NCBI RefSeq assembly: GCF_029223885.1
Contig: NZ_CP119409.1
Span: forward strand, 62,001-126,000
From: Pararhizobium gei
GTDB taxonomy: Bacteria > Pseudomonadota > Alphaproteobacteria > Rhizobiales > Rhizobiaceae
Reading direction: 5' to 3'
Length of the DNA: 64,000 nt
Made by a program: the position numbers and the translations under genes. Shown here piece by piece: positions 50,709 to 60,309 of this stretch (positions within the stretch are counted from its first letter, which is position 1; every line of letters begins with the position of its first letter). Below the pieces are notes generated by a model. The model worked only from the letters and a program-made list of their open reading frames with translations, was not told where the DNA came from and searched no databases.

Positions 50709-52109
50709 TTAGTAGCGGTAGTGCTCGGCTTTGAACGGCCCCTGCGGCGTCACGCCGATATAGTTAGCTTGTTCTTCCGACAGTTCCGTCAACCGGGCGC
50801 CAAGTTTGGCGAGATGCAGGCGCGCAACCTTCTCATCGAGATGCTTCGGCAGGATGTGGACGCCGTTCTGGTACTGCGCACCCTTGGTGAACAGCTCGAT
50901 CTGCGCCAGAACCTGATTGGAGAACGATGCGGACATCACGAAGGACGGGTGGCCGGTGGCATTGCCAAGATTAAGAAGACGGCCTTCGGACAAAAGGATC
51001 ATCCGGTTGCCCTTTGGGAACTCGATCAGGTCAACCTGCGGCTTGATGTTGGTCCATTTCAGATTGCGCAGCGAGGCGACCTGAATTTCGTTATCGAAAT
51101 GGCCGATATTGCCGACGATCGCCATGTCCTTCATTTCGCGCATGTGATCCATGCGGATGACGTCCTTGTTGCCGGTCGTTGTGATAAAGATGTCGGCGGA
51201 AGAGACGACGTCTTCGAGTTGAACGACTTCAAAGCCGTCCATGGCGGCCTGAAGCGCGCAGATCGGATCGACTTCGGTCACCTTGACGCGGGCGCCGGCG
51301 CCGGCGAGCGAGGCAGCCGAACCCTTGCCGACATCGCCATAACCGCAGACGACGGCAACCTTGCCGGCCATCATCACATCGGTGCCGCGGCGGATGCCAT
51401 CGACGAGCGATTCCTTGCAGCCATATTTGTTGTCGAACTTCGACTTGGTAACTGAATCGTTGACGTTGATCGCCGGGAAGGGCAGCAACCCCTTGGCATG
51501 CAACTGATAGAGACGGTTGACACCCGTCGTGGTTTCCTCAGTCACGCCCTTGATGGCGTCGCGCTGCTTCGTAAACCAGCCCGGTGAGGCGGCAAGACGC
51601 TTCTTGATCTGGGCGACGAGGATTTCTTCCTCTTCCGATTCCGGCTTCGACAGCACGTCCTCGCCGGCTTCGGCGCGGGCGCCGAGCAGGATGTACATGG
51701 TCGCGTCGCCACCATCATCGAGGATCATGTTGGATACGCCGCCATCGGCCCATTGGAAGATCTTGTCGGTGTAGGTCCAGTATTCTTCCAGGCTTTCGCC
51801 CTTGACTGCAAAGACCGGAACGCCGGTCGCAGCGATTGCCGCTGCAGCGTGGTCCTGTGTCGAGAAGATGTTGCAGGATGCCCAGCGGACCTCCGCGCCA
51901 AGCGCAACCAGGGTCTCGATCAGGACGGCCGTCTGGATGGTCATATGCAGCGAGCCGGTGATACGCGCTCCCTTGAGAGGCTTCTGGGCGCCGAACTCCT
52001 CGCGGCAGGCAATCAGGCCCGGCATTTCAGTTTCTGCGATGATGATTTCCTTACGGCCGAAATCGGCAAGGCCGATGTCCGCTACCAGGTAGTCGTTGGT
52101 CGTATCCAT
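50709..52109 (-). CDS. ahcY: S-adenosyl-L-homocysteine hydrolase (adenosylhomocysteinase)
   Basis: 466 residues from ATG 52107-52109 ([12 protein letters not shown]), with GGAG seven bases upstream; the frame is open 31 codons further without similarity. Splits S-adenosylhomocysteine into adenosine and homocysteine with bound NAD. NAD-binding loop [13 protein letters not shown]; substrate motifs [16 protein letters not shown] and [15 protein letters not shown] (first catalytic region), and [16 protein letters not shown]-terminal KAEHYRY is the standard end. An inverted-repeat operator candidate lies about 125-150 bp upstream. Confidence 0.97.
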   Translation of the reverse strand: MDTTNDYLVADIGLADFGRKEIIIAETEMPGLIACREEFGAQKPLKGARITGSLHMTIQTAVLIETLVALGAEVRWASCNIFSTQDHAAAAIAATGVPVFAVKGESLEEYWTYTDKIFQWADGGVSNMILDDGGDATMYILLGARAEAGEDVLSKPESEEEEILVAQIKKRLAASPGWFTKQRDAIKGVTEETTTGVNRLYQLHAKGLLPFPAINVNDSVTKSKFDNKYGCKESLVDGIRRGTDVMMAGKVAVVCGYGDVGKGSAASLAGAGARVKVTEVDPICALQAAMDGFEVVQLEDVVSSADIFITTTGNKDVIRMDHMREMKDMAIVGNIGHFDNEIQVASLRNLKWTNIKPQVDLIEFPKGNRMILLSEGRLLNLGNATGHPSFVMSASFSNQVLAQIELFTKGAQYQNGVHILPKHLDEKVARLHLAKLGARLTELSEEQANYIGVTPQGPFKAEHYRY

Positions 52110-52232
52110 GAAGCTCTCCGGGATAAGGCCAGCTGCGGAAGAGGTCCGTGCGGGCGCATGAAATTCTGCGTCCAGCACAAATGCCGGACGTTTGTTCTTC
52201 ACCTATCAGGTTTCATGAAAAGGATCAACAGG

Positions 52233-52260
52233 ACATAAAGAAGTCTTTATATCTTTATGT
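52233..52260. promoter_or_regulatory. Candidate operator upstream of ahcY
   Basis: ACATAAAG at 52233-52240 is a perfect inverted repeat of CTTTATGT at 52253-52260. Inside it ATAAAGA (52235-52241) also pairs with TCTTTAT (52244-52250) and a third copy TCTTTAT is at 52252-52258. Three copies of one 7-mer in 24 bp suggest a regulator binding array. It is in the ahcY upstream gap, just beyond the HPr gene stop. An ArsR-type methionine-cycle regulator such as SahR is a reasonable guess. Confidence 0.6.
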
Positions 52261-52265
52261 CTTCC

Positions 52266-52583
52266 CTATGCTTCCTCGCCGAACTTGTCGGAGACGAGGG
52301 TGTCCAGCGCATCGAGCGCTTCCTGTGCCTGCGGTCCGCTTGCCTCCACGAGAATGGACGAACCGGTGCTGGCGGCCAGCATCATCAGTCCCATGATGGA
52401 TGTTCCGCCGACGCTCATGCCGTCTTTCGTCACCCTGATGTCGGCTTCATACGCTTCGACGGTCTGGACGAACTTCGCGGAAGCGCGGGCATGCAGGCCA
52501 CGCTTGTTGACGATGGGCAATTCGCGGGAGAGCGCCGCAGACGCTGCGTCATTATTTCCCACTGAGGACACGACTTGCGACAT
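52266..52583 (-). CDS. ptsH: HPr-family phosphocarrier protein
   Basis: 105 residues. The phosphorylated histidine is His31 in NKRGLHARASAKFV; the site for HPr kinase is Ser62 in VGGTSIMGLMMLAA. About 18 extra residues precede the usual HPr start. Part of a PTS relay that lacks sugar permeases in rhizobia and acts in regulation. It overlaps the end of the EIIA gene by 32 bases. Confidence 0.93.
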   Translation of the reverse strand: MSQVVSSVGNNDAASAALSRELPIVNKRGLHARASAKFVQTVEAYEADIRVTKDGMSVGGTSIMGLMMLAASTGSSILVEASGPQAQEALDALDTLVSDKFGEEA

Positions 52584-52953
52584 TGATGTATTTCCTGCCT
52601 GCTTCAGATGCTTCGACGAGAGCCTTGTCCATGTCGCTTTCGCTCCGCACGCCGGCCAGTTTGATCAGCATGGGAAGGTTGACCCCTGCGATGACTTCGA
52701 CCGTTCCGCTCTGCATGACCGAGATTGCCAGATTGGAGGGAGTGCCCCCGAACATGTCGGTGAGTATGATGACGCCCTTGCCGTCATCGGCTGCCATGAC
52801 AGCTTGCAGTATGTCCTGGCGGCGCTGGTCCATATCGTCCTCTGGACCGATGCAGACAGTCTCGATCAACTTTTGCGGACCGACAACATGCTCCAGAGCA
52901 TGACGAAACTCCTCAGCCAGCTTGCCATGTGTGACAAGCACAAGTCCGATCAT
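52552..52953 (-). CDS. PTS EIIA component of the mannose family
   Basis: 133 residues from ATG 52951-52953. Phosphohistidine His9 in GLVLVTHGKLAEE and the DMFGGTPSNLA motif identify an EIIA-Man domain. With HPr and HprK it forms the incomplete regulatory PTS of alphaproteobacteria; no EIIB, C or D gene is present here. Located 143 bp from the hprK stop, and overlapping the HPr gene. Confidence 0.92.
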   Translation of the reverse strand: MIGLVLVTHGKLAEEFRHALEHVVGPQKLIETVCIGPEDDMDQRRQDILQAVMAADDGKGVIILTDMFGGTPSNLAISVMQSGTVEVIAGVNLPMLIKLAGVRSESDMDKALVEASEAGRKYINVASRVLSGK

Positions 52954-53096
52954 GGTGTCTTTGCTCCAACTGCATCTGCAAATTCTCGATGGTCGGATAT
53001 CGCAACGCAACAATTCCGTCCACCTCGGGGCGGCCATCTTGGCAAGGAAAAGCCGAAGTGCAAGTTAAAAATCCCCGAATCCTTCCGTAAATGGCA

Positions 53097-53564
53097 TCAT
53101 CGCTCTTGAAATTCTCTGCGTTGAGACAGGATTACCCGCAAAATTTCGAATGCATTGCTTCCATCTCCGTAGGGTAGCCGTAACAGAGGCAAGCAGGCTC
53201 CGGCGGCCAGCGTCCATGTTTCGCCGTCCGGCGGGAGACGTGGTTCGAAAGGCGCCTTGACGGGAAGAACAGCGAAATCCAGTCGGGCTGCCGGGATGCT
53301 GTTTATCGTGACAATGCCCGCGCCGCGAATTTCTGCAAGGCCGGCAATCGAGGCCGGCCGACGTGCAATAATCAGGCCGTCATAGATTGAAATCAGCACT
53401 TGATCGTCGGCGATAAGTGAAGCATAGATCATGTTGGCTCGCGCCGCCGTCAGGCAGGACAGCGCCAGAGTGGTCTTGCCGGCACCGGATGGTCCAACGA
53501 ACAAGAAGCCCTGCGTTCCCAGCACGATCGCCGTGGCGTGAAGATTCGGCGCTTGTCCGGTCAC
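53097..53564 (-). CDS. hprK: Short HPr kinase/phosphorylase
   Basis: 155 residues, about half the length of Firmicutes HprK; only the catalytic domain is present. The P-loop GPSGAGKTTLAL is at residues 24-35 and the Walker-B-like IADDQVLI and the signature EIRGAGIVTI are present. Phosphorylates HPr on serine. The GTG start overlaps the chvG stop, so it is translated as part of the chvI-chvG-hprK run. Confidence 0.92.
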   Translation of the reverse strand: MTGQAPNLHATAIVLGTQGFLFVGPSGAGKTTLALSCLTAARANMIYASLIADDQVLISIYDGLIIARRPASIAGLAEIRGAGIVTINSIPAARLDFAVLPVKAPFEPRLPPDGETWTLAAGACLPLLRLPYGDGSNAFEILRVILSQRREFQER

Positions 53565-55342
53565 GCGTTGCTCTCGACCGGGAGCGACAATGTGAACCGT
53601 GCGCCCGTAATCCTGCCCGAAGCATCCGTCATGTTCTCAGCCTTCAGCGAACCTCCATGGGCTTCGGCGATCTGGCGTGAAATCGACAGGCCGAGACCGG
53701 AGTTCTGACCGAAATCCTCGCCGTCCGGCCGGTCTGTATAAAAGCGTTCGAAAATGCGGTCGATATCTTCCGCCTGAACGCCGGGGCCATTGTCCTCGAC
53801 ATAAATGAGGCAGCGGCTGCGGGTTCGCGTCAGGCGCAAAACGATGCGCCCACCTTCGCCGGGTACGAACGAGCGGGCGTTTTCGATCAGGTTGGTGATG
53901 ATCTGGCCGATGCGCAACTCGTAGCCGGCAACATCGAATCGCGCTTTGGGATTGTCCTTGCGCTCGACGACGAAGCTTAGCTGAACGACTTTTTTGCCGC
54001 TGCGGATCTGCCGGGAAATATCCACGAGGTCACCCAGCAGCTTTTCCAGATCGACGGCCTTCGCATCGCTGCGGGCAAGCTCCGCATCGAGCCGCGACGC
54101 ATCGGAAATATCACTGATCAGCCGGTCGAGGCGGCGCACGTCATGCTGAATGACGTCCATCAGCCGCTTCTTGGACTCGTCCGTGCGGGCGAGCGGCAGC
54201 GTTTCGACGGCGCTGCGCAGGGACGTCAGCGGGTTTTTCAGTTCGTGGCTGACATCGGCCGCGAAATTTTCAATCGCGGCGATCCGGTCGTAGAGGGCCG
54301 CGGTCATTTCACGCAGAGCAACGGAAAGATTGCCGATTTCGTCCTGGCGGGAGGAGAAGTCGGGAATTTCTTCGCGCTCCTTCGCGCCGCCACGGCGGAC
54401 ACGGATGGCGGCCGCCGACAGGCGGCGCAAGGGATTGGCGATCGTGCTCGACAGAAGTAGGGACAGGATGACGTTGACCATGGCCGCGACGCCGAAGACG
54501 CGAATGATGGCAAGCCTTTCGGCATGGACGATCTTGTCGATATCGCCGGCCTGCGTCGATAAAAGCAGGACGCCGAGTACGGCGCGGAACCGCTGGACAG
54601 GCACGGCGACCGAAACGATCAGTTCACCCTTTTCCGTCACACGCACGACAGCGCCGCGCACACCGGTCAAGGCATTCATCACCTCCGGATAGATCGAGCC
54701 GTTGCCGCCAGGCGGCTCCTTGTACAGCGGCAGGTTTCCCGGTTGCAGGATGCGGTTGAACCAGGAATTCAGCCTCTCGGATATCGTCACGGATTCCGGC
54801 TCGATGGGGGGCAGGTCGAACCTCAGGACCTGGCCACCTGTATAAAGGTGTCGCGAATCCAGAAGAAGATCCGCATCCGCGTCGAACAGCCGGGCGCGGG
54901 TGCGGGTCGGTGAAATCAGCCGCCGCAGAACAGGTGCGACGCGCTCCTGATTGATCGGGAATTCGAGATCCTCGTCGCTCGGCAGCGGCGTGATGCTCTG
55001 GCCCGCCTGCAGTTCCAAAAGCTTTTCCGGATCGATGGTGATGGAATTGGTATCGACGGAGGCGGAGGCTGCAATCGCACCCGCAATGATTTCGCCCTGG
55101 GTCAGCAGGCTTTCGACGCGGGCATCGATAAGGCCTTCGCGAAACTGATTGAGATACATGATGCCGCCGACGAGCACGACGAGGGCGACGAGGTTGAAAA
55201 ACAGAATACGCCGGGTCAGGCTGGAAAAGACGGCATTGCCGAACAGGCGTCGGATCAGCGTGAACGGATGTGCCCACGTCTTTCCCGGCACATCCCTGCC
55301 ATCGCCTTCTTCCATATCAATGTTTCGCAAGACGTCGACCAA
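53561..55342 (-). CDS. chvG: Sensor histidine kinase ChvG (ExoS)
   Basis: 593 residues. Membrane segments at about 44-64 and 278-299 enclose a periplasmic sensor region; a HAMP-like linker follows, then the DHp helix with His366 in DVSHELKNPL, N-box IGQIITNLIENA, and DNGPGVQ and GLGLSIS. In rhizobia and Agrobacterium ChvG phosphorylates ChvI in response to acid and to release of periplasmic ExoR, controlling exopolysaccharide and virulence or symbiosis genes. Lies 133 bp downstream of chvI. Confidence 0.95.
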   Translation of the reverse strand: MVDVLRNIDMEEGDGRDVPGKTWAHPFTLIRRLFGNAVFSSLTRRILFFNLVALVVLVGGIMYLNQFREGLIDARVESLLTQGEIIAGAIAASASVDTNSITIDPEKLLELQAGQSITPLPSDEDLEFPINQERVAPVLRRLISPTRTRARLFDADADLLLDSRHLYTGGQVLRFDLPPIEPESVTISERLNSWFNRILQPGNLPLYKEPPGGNGSIYPEVMNALTGVRGAVVRVTEKGELIVSVAVPVQRFRAVLGVLLLSTQAGDIDKIVHAERLAIIRVFGVAAMVNVILSLLLSSTIANPLRRLSAAAIRVRRGGAKEREEIPDFSSRQDEIGNLSVALREMTAALYDRIAAIENFAADVSHELKNPLTSLRSAVETLPLARTDESKKRLMDVIQHDVRRLDRLISDISDASRLDAELARSDAKAVDLEKLLGDLVDISRQIRSGKKVVQLSFVVERKDNPKARFDVAGYELRIGQIITNLIENARSFVPGEGGRIVLRLTRTRSRCLIYVEDNGPGVQAEDIDRIFERFYTDRPDGEDFGQNSGLGLSISRQIAEAHGGSLKAENMTDASGRITGARFTLSLPVESNA

Positions 55343-55475
55343 GCCTTCAACTTCCGCTTCCGCGGCCCCTGCTCAAGGAACAGCCCGGATGCGCCCTTTG
55401 GCACGAGGCTTTTAGCACAGCTTGCGCTTGCAGGCCATGCATGGGCATCCCTCTACCAAGCCGGGCTCCCATGCA

Positions 55476-56210
55476 TCAGGCGCTTTCGCGGAACCGGTAG
55501 CCGACGCCATAAAGCGTTTCGATCATGTCGAAATCATTGTCGACCATTTTGAACTTTTTGCGCAATCGTTTGATATGGCTGTCGATTGTCCGGTCATCGA
55601 CATAGACCTGCTCGTCATAGGCGGCGTCCATCAGGGAATCGCGGCTCTTCACCACGCCGGGGCGCTGCGCCAGGGAATGAAGAATGAGAAACTCGGTCAC
55701 AGTCAGCGTCACCGCCTCGTTCTTCCAGGTACATGTATGGCGCTCCTGGTCCATCGCCAGTTGGCCGCGCTCCAGCGATCGCGCCTGCACATCGCTTGCA
55801 GCCTTCGGCCCGCCAGCATTATTGCCGGCCGCGGCGGCGGCTTCCCGGTTGGCGGACCGGCGCAGGATGGCCTTAACCCGCTCGACCAGCAGACGCTGCG
55901 AGAATGGCTTCGTGATGAAGTCGTCGGCGCCCATCTTCAAGCCGAACAACTCGTCGATCTCCTCGTCCTTGGAGGTGAGGAAAATGACCGGAATGTCCGA
56001 TTTCTGACGCAGGCGGCGCAGAAGCTCCATGCCGTCCATGCGTGGCATCTTGATGTCGAAGATCGCCAGTTGCGGGGGACGGCCGAGAAGGCCGTCCAGC
56101 GCCGAGGCGCCATCGGTGTAGGTTTCAACCTTGTAGCCTTCTGCCTCTAATGCAATCGACACCGAGGTGAGGATGTTTCGGTCGTCGTCGACAAGTGCAA
56201 TCGTCTGCAT
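55476..56210 (-). CDS. chvI: Response regulator ChvI
   Basis: 244 residues from ATG 56208-56210 ([12 protein letters not shown]); the open frame extends 12 codons upstream. Receiver domain with Asp8-Asp10 acidic pocket and phosphoacceptor Asp52 in [11 protein letters not shown], lysine in TKPFSQR; OmpR-type winged helix in the C-terminal half ([17 protein letters not shown] and [17 protein letters not shown]). Directly divergent from pckA. In A. tumefaciens pckA is reported as an acid-induced gene in the ChvG/ChvI neighbourhood. Confidence 0.95.
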   Translation of the reverse strand: MQTIALVDDDRNILTSVSIALEAEGYKVETYTDGASALDGLLGRPPQLAIFDIKMPRMDGMELLRRLRQKSDIPVIFLTSKDEEIDELFGLKMGADDFITKPFSQRLLVERVKAILRRSANREAAAAAGNNAGGPKAASDVQARSLERGQLAMDQERHTCTWKNEAVTLTVTEFLILHSLAQRPGVVKSRDSLMDAAYDEQVYVDDRTIDSHIKRLRKKFKMVDNDFDMIETLYGVGYRFRESA

Positions 56211-56531
56211 CGTAAAAGCTCCACCATTTCCATCTCGCCGTAGCAAGCCCGGACCCGGGCATGACGACGGACATCATCTGCTTTTTGAGTATAAAGGTGG
56301 AACAAATTGTGGCGAAGCAAAAACGGTTGGTTGCGATCTATGCCCAGAGCAATCTTCGAAGGTTTGTTTAATGTCCGATTCAACCGATTAAAAAAGCTAT
56401 ATTTTTCTTTAAATCGATTAATATACTGATATCATTGATAATTTTTGGACAGCAACCTTGTCTTTTAGGAGCTACCAATCTAAGGTCCCCTCAATAACAT
56501 TCACTCGGCAATCACGGAGGAAAGCTGAACC
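56211..56531. other. Divergent promoter region between chvI and pckA
   Basis: 321 bp without a gene. The part at 56385-56455 is strongly AT-rich (many TTAA/ATAT steps), suitable for a promoter or regulator site. Ribosome site GGAGGA for pckA is at 56516-56521. No ChvI operator was identified with confidence. Confidence 0.5.
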
Positions 56532-58142
56532 ATGCAGGAACTCGGCATTCGCAACCCATCCCTTGGGCTGGAATCAATCGGCTTCACCAACCTAGACATG
56601 GTTCGGTACAACTTTGGCACCCCTGAACTTTACGAAGAAATTCTGAGCCGCGGCGAAGCGCAGCTGACGGCAGATGGTGCGATTCGCGCATTGACGGGCC
56701 AGCACACCGGCCGCTCGCCCAAGGATAAATATGTCGTTCGCGATGCCACGACGGCGGACAAGATCTGGTGGGACAACAACAATCCGATGTCGCCGGAACA
56801 TTTCGAGATTCTGTTTCAGGACATGCTCGATCATGCCAAGGGCAAGTCGCTCTATGTTCAGGATCTGATCGGCGGCGCAGACCATGAAAATGCCCTGCCG
56901 ACCCGTGTCGTTACTGCATTTGCCTGGCACTCTCTCTTTATCCGCAATCTTCTGATCCGCCCGGAGAAAGCGTCGCTTGCGTCGTTTGTGCCGGAGCTTG
57001 TGATTATCGACCTTCCCGACTTCAAGGGCGATCCCGCGCGTCACGGTTGCCGCGGCGAAACCGTGATTGCCTGCAACTTTGCAAAGGGCATTATCCTGAT
57101 CGGCGGCACGTCCTATGCCGGCGAAATGAAGAAGTCCGTCTTTACCATGCTCAACTATCTGCTGCCGGCCCGCCGCGTCATGCCGATGCATTGCTCGGCC
57201 AATGTTGGCCCGGACGGTGACGCTGCCGTGTTCTTCGGACTTTCCGGAACGGGCAAGACGACCCTTTCGGCCGATCCGAAGCGTATCTTGATCGGCGATG
57301 ACGAGCATGGCTGGGGCAAGGATGGCGTCTTCAATTTCGAAGGCGGTTGCTACGCCAAGACGATCCGGCTTTCGGCCGAGGCCGAGCCGGAAATTTTCGC
57401 CACCACGCGGCGCTTCGGCACGGTGCTGGAAAATGTCGTGCTTGACGACAACCGGGTGCCGGATTTCAACGATGGTTCGCTCACGGAAAATACCCGCTGC
57501 GCCTATCCGCTGGATTTCATCTCGAATGCCAGCAAGACAGGGACCGCCGGACATCCAAAGACGATCATCATGCTGACGGCGGACGCTTTTGGCGTCATGC
57601 CGCCGATTGCCCGCCTGACGCCCGATCAGGCCATGTACCACTTCCTGTCCGGATACACTGCCAAGGTTGCCGGAACGGAAAAGGGCGTCACCGAGCCTGA
57701 GGCCACGTTTTCGACATGCTTCGGCGCGCCGTTCATGCCGCGCCATCCTTCGGAATACGGCAATTTGCTGAAGGCGCTGATTGCCGAACACGGTGTCGAT
57801 TGCTGGTTGGTCAATACGGGCTGGACCGGGGGTGCCTATGGGGTCGGAAGCCGCATGCCGATCAAGGCGACGCGCGCGCTTCTCACCGCAGCACTTGAAG
57901 GTTCCCTGGCATCCGCCGAGTTCCGCACCGATGCCAATTTCGGCTTCGCGGTTCCCGTATCGGTGCCGGATGTCGACAGCACCATTCTCGACCCGCGCTC
58001 GACCTGGAGCAACGGAGAAGCCTATGACGTGCAGGCGCGCAAACTGGTGGACATGTTCGTCGCCAATTTCGCCAAGTTCGAGAGCCATGTCGATGGAAGC
58101 GTCCGGGACGCGGCGCCGGGCGTAAAGCTCGCGGCGGAGTAA
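56532..58142 (+). CDS. pckA: ATP-dependent phosphoenolpyruvate carboxykinase
   Basis: 536 residues, normal length for the ATP type. Converts oxaloacetate to PEP for gluconeogenesis. Walker [15 protein letters not shown], the metal-binding LIGDDEHGW and NFEGGCYAK, and [12 protein letters not shown] at the oxaloacetate site are present. Adjacent and divergent to chvI. It ends 33 bp before a parS-like/terminator segment. Confidence 0.97.
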   Translation: MQELGIRNPSLGLESIGFTNLDMVRYNFGTPELYEEILSRGEAQLTADGAIRALTGQHTGRSPKDKYVVRDATTADKIWWDNNNPMSPEHFEILFQDMLDHAKGKSLYVQDLIGGADHENALPTRVVTAFAWHSLFIRNLLIRPEKASLASFVPELVIIDLPDFKGDPARHGCRGETVIACNFAKGIILIGGTSYAGEMKKSVFTMLNYLLPARRVMPMHCSANVGPDGDAAVFFGLSGTGKTTLSADPKRILIGDDEHGWGKDGVFNFEGGCYAKTIRLSAEAEPEIFATTRRFGTVLENVVLDDNRVPDFNDGSLTENTRCAYPLDFISNASKTGTAGHPKTIIMLTADAFGVMPPIARLTPDQAMYHFLSGYTAKVAGTEKGVTEPEATFSTCFGAPFMPRHPSEYGNLLKALIAEHGVDCWLVNTGWTGGAYGVGSRMPIKATRALLTAALEGSLASAEFRTDANFGFAVPVSVPDVDSTILDPRSTWSNGEAYDVQARKLVDMFVANFAKFESHVDGSVRDAAPGVKLAAE

Positions 58143-58163
58143 GCGGAAAAGATTGCAGGCTAT

Positions 58164-58179
58164 GATTCACGTGAAACCC
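58164..58179. promoter_or_regulatory. Weak parS-like palindrome after pckA
   Basis: TGATTCACGTGAAACC matches the parS consensus at 14 of 16 positions and begins with the same TGATTCACGTGAAAC as the site at 9323. It is about 58 kb from parA and overlaps the left arm of the pckA terminator. Confidence 0.4.
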
Positions 58180-58198
58180 GGCTTCTGCCGGGTTTTTC
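58175..58198 (+). terminator. Terminator of pckA
   Basis: AAACCCGGC / GCCGGGTTT, a perfect 9-bp stem with TTCT loop, followed by TT. A good Rho-independent terminator 33 bp after the pckA stop. Confidence 0.88.
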
Positions 58199-58265
58199 GC
58201 GTTTTGTCGTCAATGGCGTTTCCAACACGGCTATCCTGTGAGATATGAAGCGGGAGGGAAGACCG

Positions 58266-58700
58266 ATGGCCAGCGATCCGCTTTATATCAATGCCAGAAT
58301 CACCATCGCCGGTTGGGAACTGACCGAGCAATTCGTGCTGGCCGGCGGGCCGGGCGGGCAGAACGTCAATAAGGTTTCGACGGCGGTACAGCTGTTCTAC
58401 GGTATCCTGACATCGCCCGCCCTGCCGGAACGTGTTCGGGAAAATGCGATCAAGCTGGCCGGACGCCGGGTATCCAAGGATGGCGTTCTGCTGATCGAAG
58501 CCAGCCGCTTCCGCAGCCAGGAGCGCAACCGCGAAGATGCCCGTGACAGGTTGAGGGAACTGATCCTGAAAGCTGCCGAGCCGCCACCGCCACCGCGCCG
58601 CAAGACCAAGCCGACAAAAGGATCGATCGAGCGCCGGCTGAAGGCAAAGACCGGCCGTAGCGAAGTCAAAAAGCTGCGTGGCCGGCCGCAGGGCGATTGA
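58266..58700 (+). CDS. arfB: Ribosome-rescue peptidyl-tRNA hydrolase ArfB (YaeJ/ICT1 family)
   Basis: 144 residues from ATG 58266, with GGGAGG about nine bases upstream; an ATG at 58245 is weaker. GGPGGQNVNK includes the catalytic GGQ at residues 30-32, and the C-terminal tail is lysine/arginine rich (about 105-144), the part that enters the mRNA channel of stalled ribosomes. Releases peptides from non-stop ribosomes. Confidence 0.93.
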   Translation: MASDPLYINARITIAGWELTEQFVLAGGPGGQNVNKVSTAVQLFYGILTSPALPERVRENAIKLAGRRVSKDGVLLIEASRFRSQERNREDARDRLRELILKAAEPPPPPRRKTKPTKGSIERRLKAKTGRSEVKKLRGRPQGD

Positions 58701-58775
58701 ATTGCGCTTAGCCGACCTTGCTTTCATCTGCTGCTGCCCTCTGTTAGTCTCGACCACAGCAAAGGGAGAAACGCC

Positions 58776-59249
58776 ATGGGACTGTTCGATTTCATCAAGA
58801 ATGCCGGGAAGAAACTGGGCATCGGCGACGACGATGCGCCGGATGTCGAGGCCGTGAAAAAGGAACTCGATTCCCATAAAATCGGGACCGACAAGGTCGA
58901 TGTTGCCGTGGAAGGCGACAAGGTGGTTTTGAAGGGCGTGGTGGAAGATCAGTCCGCCTTCGAAAAGGCAGTGATAGCCGTCGGCAACACGCTTGGCATT
59001 TCCAAGGTCGAGGCCTCTGAGCTCAAGGTCGGTAATGCCGCCACGGCGACGTCGGCTCCGGCCAAGGATCCCGTGTTGTACACGGTCAAGAAGGGCGACA
59101 ATCTCTGGAAGATCGCCGAGACCCAGTATGGTGCCGGAAAAGGTGCAAAAAACACTGTTATTTTCGAAGCCAACAAGCCGATGCTGACGCATCCCGACAA
59201 GATCTATCCGGGTCAGGTTCTGCGCATTCCCGAGCTGGATAAGGCATAA
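58776..59249 (+). CDS. BON and LysM domain protein (Kbp/YgaU family)
   Basis: 157 residues with no signal peptide. A BON domain at about 25-86 and a LysM domain at about 100-154 (VLYTVKKGDNLWKIAETQYG and YPGQVLRIP). Same layout as E. coli Kbp (YgaU), a cytoplasmic potassium-binding protein. AAAGGGAG is a good ribosome site. The next gene starts directly at the base after this stop. Confidence 0.88.
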   Translation: MGLFDFIKNAGKKLGIGDDDAPDVEAVKKELDSHKIGTDKVDVAVEGDKVVLKGVVEDQSAFEKAVIAVGNTLGISKVEASELKVGNAATATSAPAKDPVLYTVKKGDNLWKIAETQYGAGKGAKNTVIFEANKPMLTHPDKIYPGQVLRIPELDKA

Positions 59250-59687
59250 ATGAGGAAATACATTCTTACGTTGTGGATCCTGCTCTCGGCTCTGTTGATC
59301 GGGAGCGGGTCTCCATCCGCGCAGTCTCTTCGAGAACCGGCAAAGGGTTCACCGGAGCGGGCAGCCGTGCTCGAAGCACTACGCCCGGCGGTCGAGGCGG
59401 AAATGCGCGGCCCGGTCGAGTTCGTCGTCACGACGATTCGCGTCTCGCCAAACTGGGCTTTTGTTCAAGTCGATCCTCAACGGCCCGGCGGTGATCCGAT
59501 CGATCCGGAAGAAACCGGTTTTGCCGGCGAAACGGATATGATGGACGGGTTGACGGTCTATGCGCTGTTGACGTTCCAGTCGGGTCGCTGGAACCTGATC
59601 GATCATCTGGTCGGCCCGACGGATGTCGGATATGCTGACTGGCAGCAGCGCTACGGTGTGCCGCCGGCTGTCATCGGCATGGAATAA
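59250..59687 (+). CDS. Small exported protein of unknown function
   Basis: 145 residues. A signal peptide is clear: basic MRKY, hydrophobic ILTLWILLSALLIGSG, then a likely cleavage after SAQ near residue 25. The mature part contains a beta-rich stretch VEFVVTTIRVSPNWAFVQV and a C-terminal motif NLIDHLVGPTDVGYADW. No known family is recognised. The start directly abuts the Kbp-like stop, so it is translationally coupled. Confidence 0.75.
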   Translation: MRKYILTLWILLSALLIGSGSPSAQSLREPAKGSPERAAVLEALRPAVEAEMRGPVEFVVTTIRVSPNWAFVQVDPQRPGGDPIDPEETGFAGETDMMDGLTVYALLTFQSGRWNLIDHLVGPTDVGYADWQQRYGVPPAVIGME

Positions 59688-59694
59688 CGCCGTC

Positions 59695-60306
59695 ATGCAG
59701 GTTCTCCCAAAGGGCATCCGGCATATCCCGGGCTTCCTTGATCGGGAGAAGCAGCAAAACCTGGTCGAGACTGTCCGCGCAATCGTGACTGCGTCACCGC
59801 TCTATGTACCCGCAATGCCGCGCACCGGCAAGCCGATGTCGGTGCGCATGACCAATTGTGGCTCTCTCGGCTGGGTAACGGACAAGGAGCAGGGTTACCG
59901 CTATCAGGCGCTTCATCCTGTGACGGGCCAGCCGTGGCCCGCGATACCGGACGTTCTTCTGGATATCTGGCAAACTGTCTCCGGAACAGGCAAGGAGCCT
60001 GAAGCCTGCCTCGTCAACTTCTATACCGATGATGCGCGCATGGGCTTGCATCAGGACCGCGACGAAAAGGATCTGGAAAGCCCCGTGGTATCGATCTCGC
60101 TCGGCGACACCTGCCTGTTTCGTGTCGGTGGGCGCGAGCGCAGCGACAGCACCCTGTCATTCAAGCTGGCAAGCGGCGATGTCGTGGTCTTGGGCGGAGA
60201 GGGGCGTCTCGCTTTTCACGGGGTCGACAAGATCTACCCCAATACGTCGACGCTCTTGAAGAATGGCGGCCGGATCAACCTTACACTCCGTCGCGTCACC
60301 CAATGA
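59695..60306 (+). CDS. alkB: Alkylated DNA repair dioxygenase AlkB
   Basis: 203 residues from ATG 59695, seven bases after the preceding stop. Fe(II)/2-oxoglutarate enzyme that removes methyl groups from 1-methyladenine and 3-methylcytosine. Iron ligands His119 and Asp121 (GLHQDRD) and His175 (AFHGVDK); 2-oxoglutarate arginines Arg193 and Arg199 in GRINLTLRR, with the same spacing as R204 and R210 in E. coli AlkB. Tail-to-tail with coaA, only three bases apart. Confidence 0.93.
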   Translation: MQVLPKGIRHIPGFLDREKQQNLVETVRAIVTASPLYVPAMPRTGKPMSVRMTNCGSLGWVTDKEQGYRYQALHPVTGQPWPAIPDVLLDIWQTVSGTGKEPEACLVNFYTDDARMGLHQDRDEKDLESPVVSISLGDTCLFRVGGRERSDSTLSFKLASGDVVVLGGEGRLAFHGVDKIYPNTSTLLKNGGRINLTLRRVTQ

Positions 60307-60309
60307 TCG

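Noticed and set aside
52110..52265. SAH or SAM riboswitch in the ahcY leader
   Set aside because: No paired stems with the known conserved riboswitch cores were found; the leader is better explained by the inverted-repeat operator.
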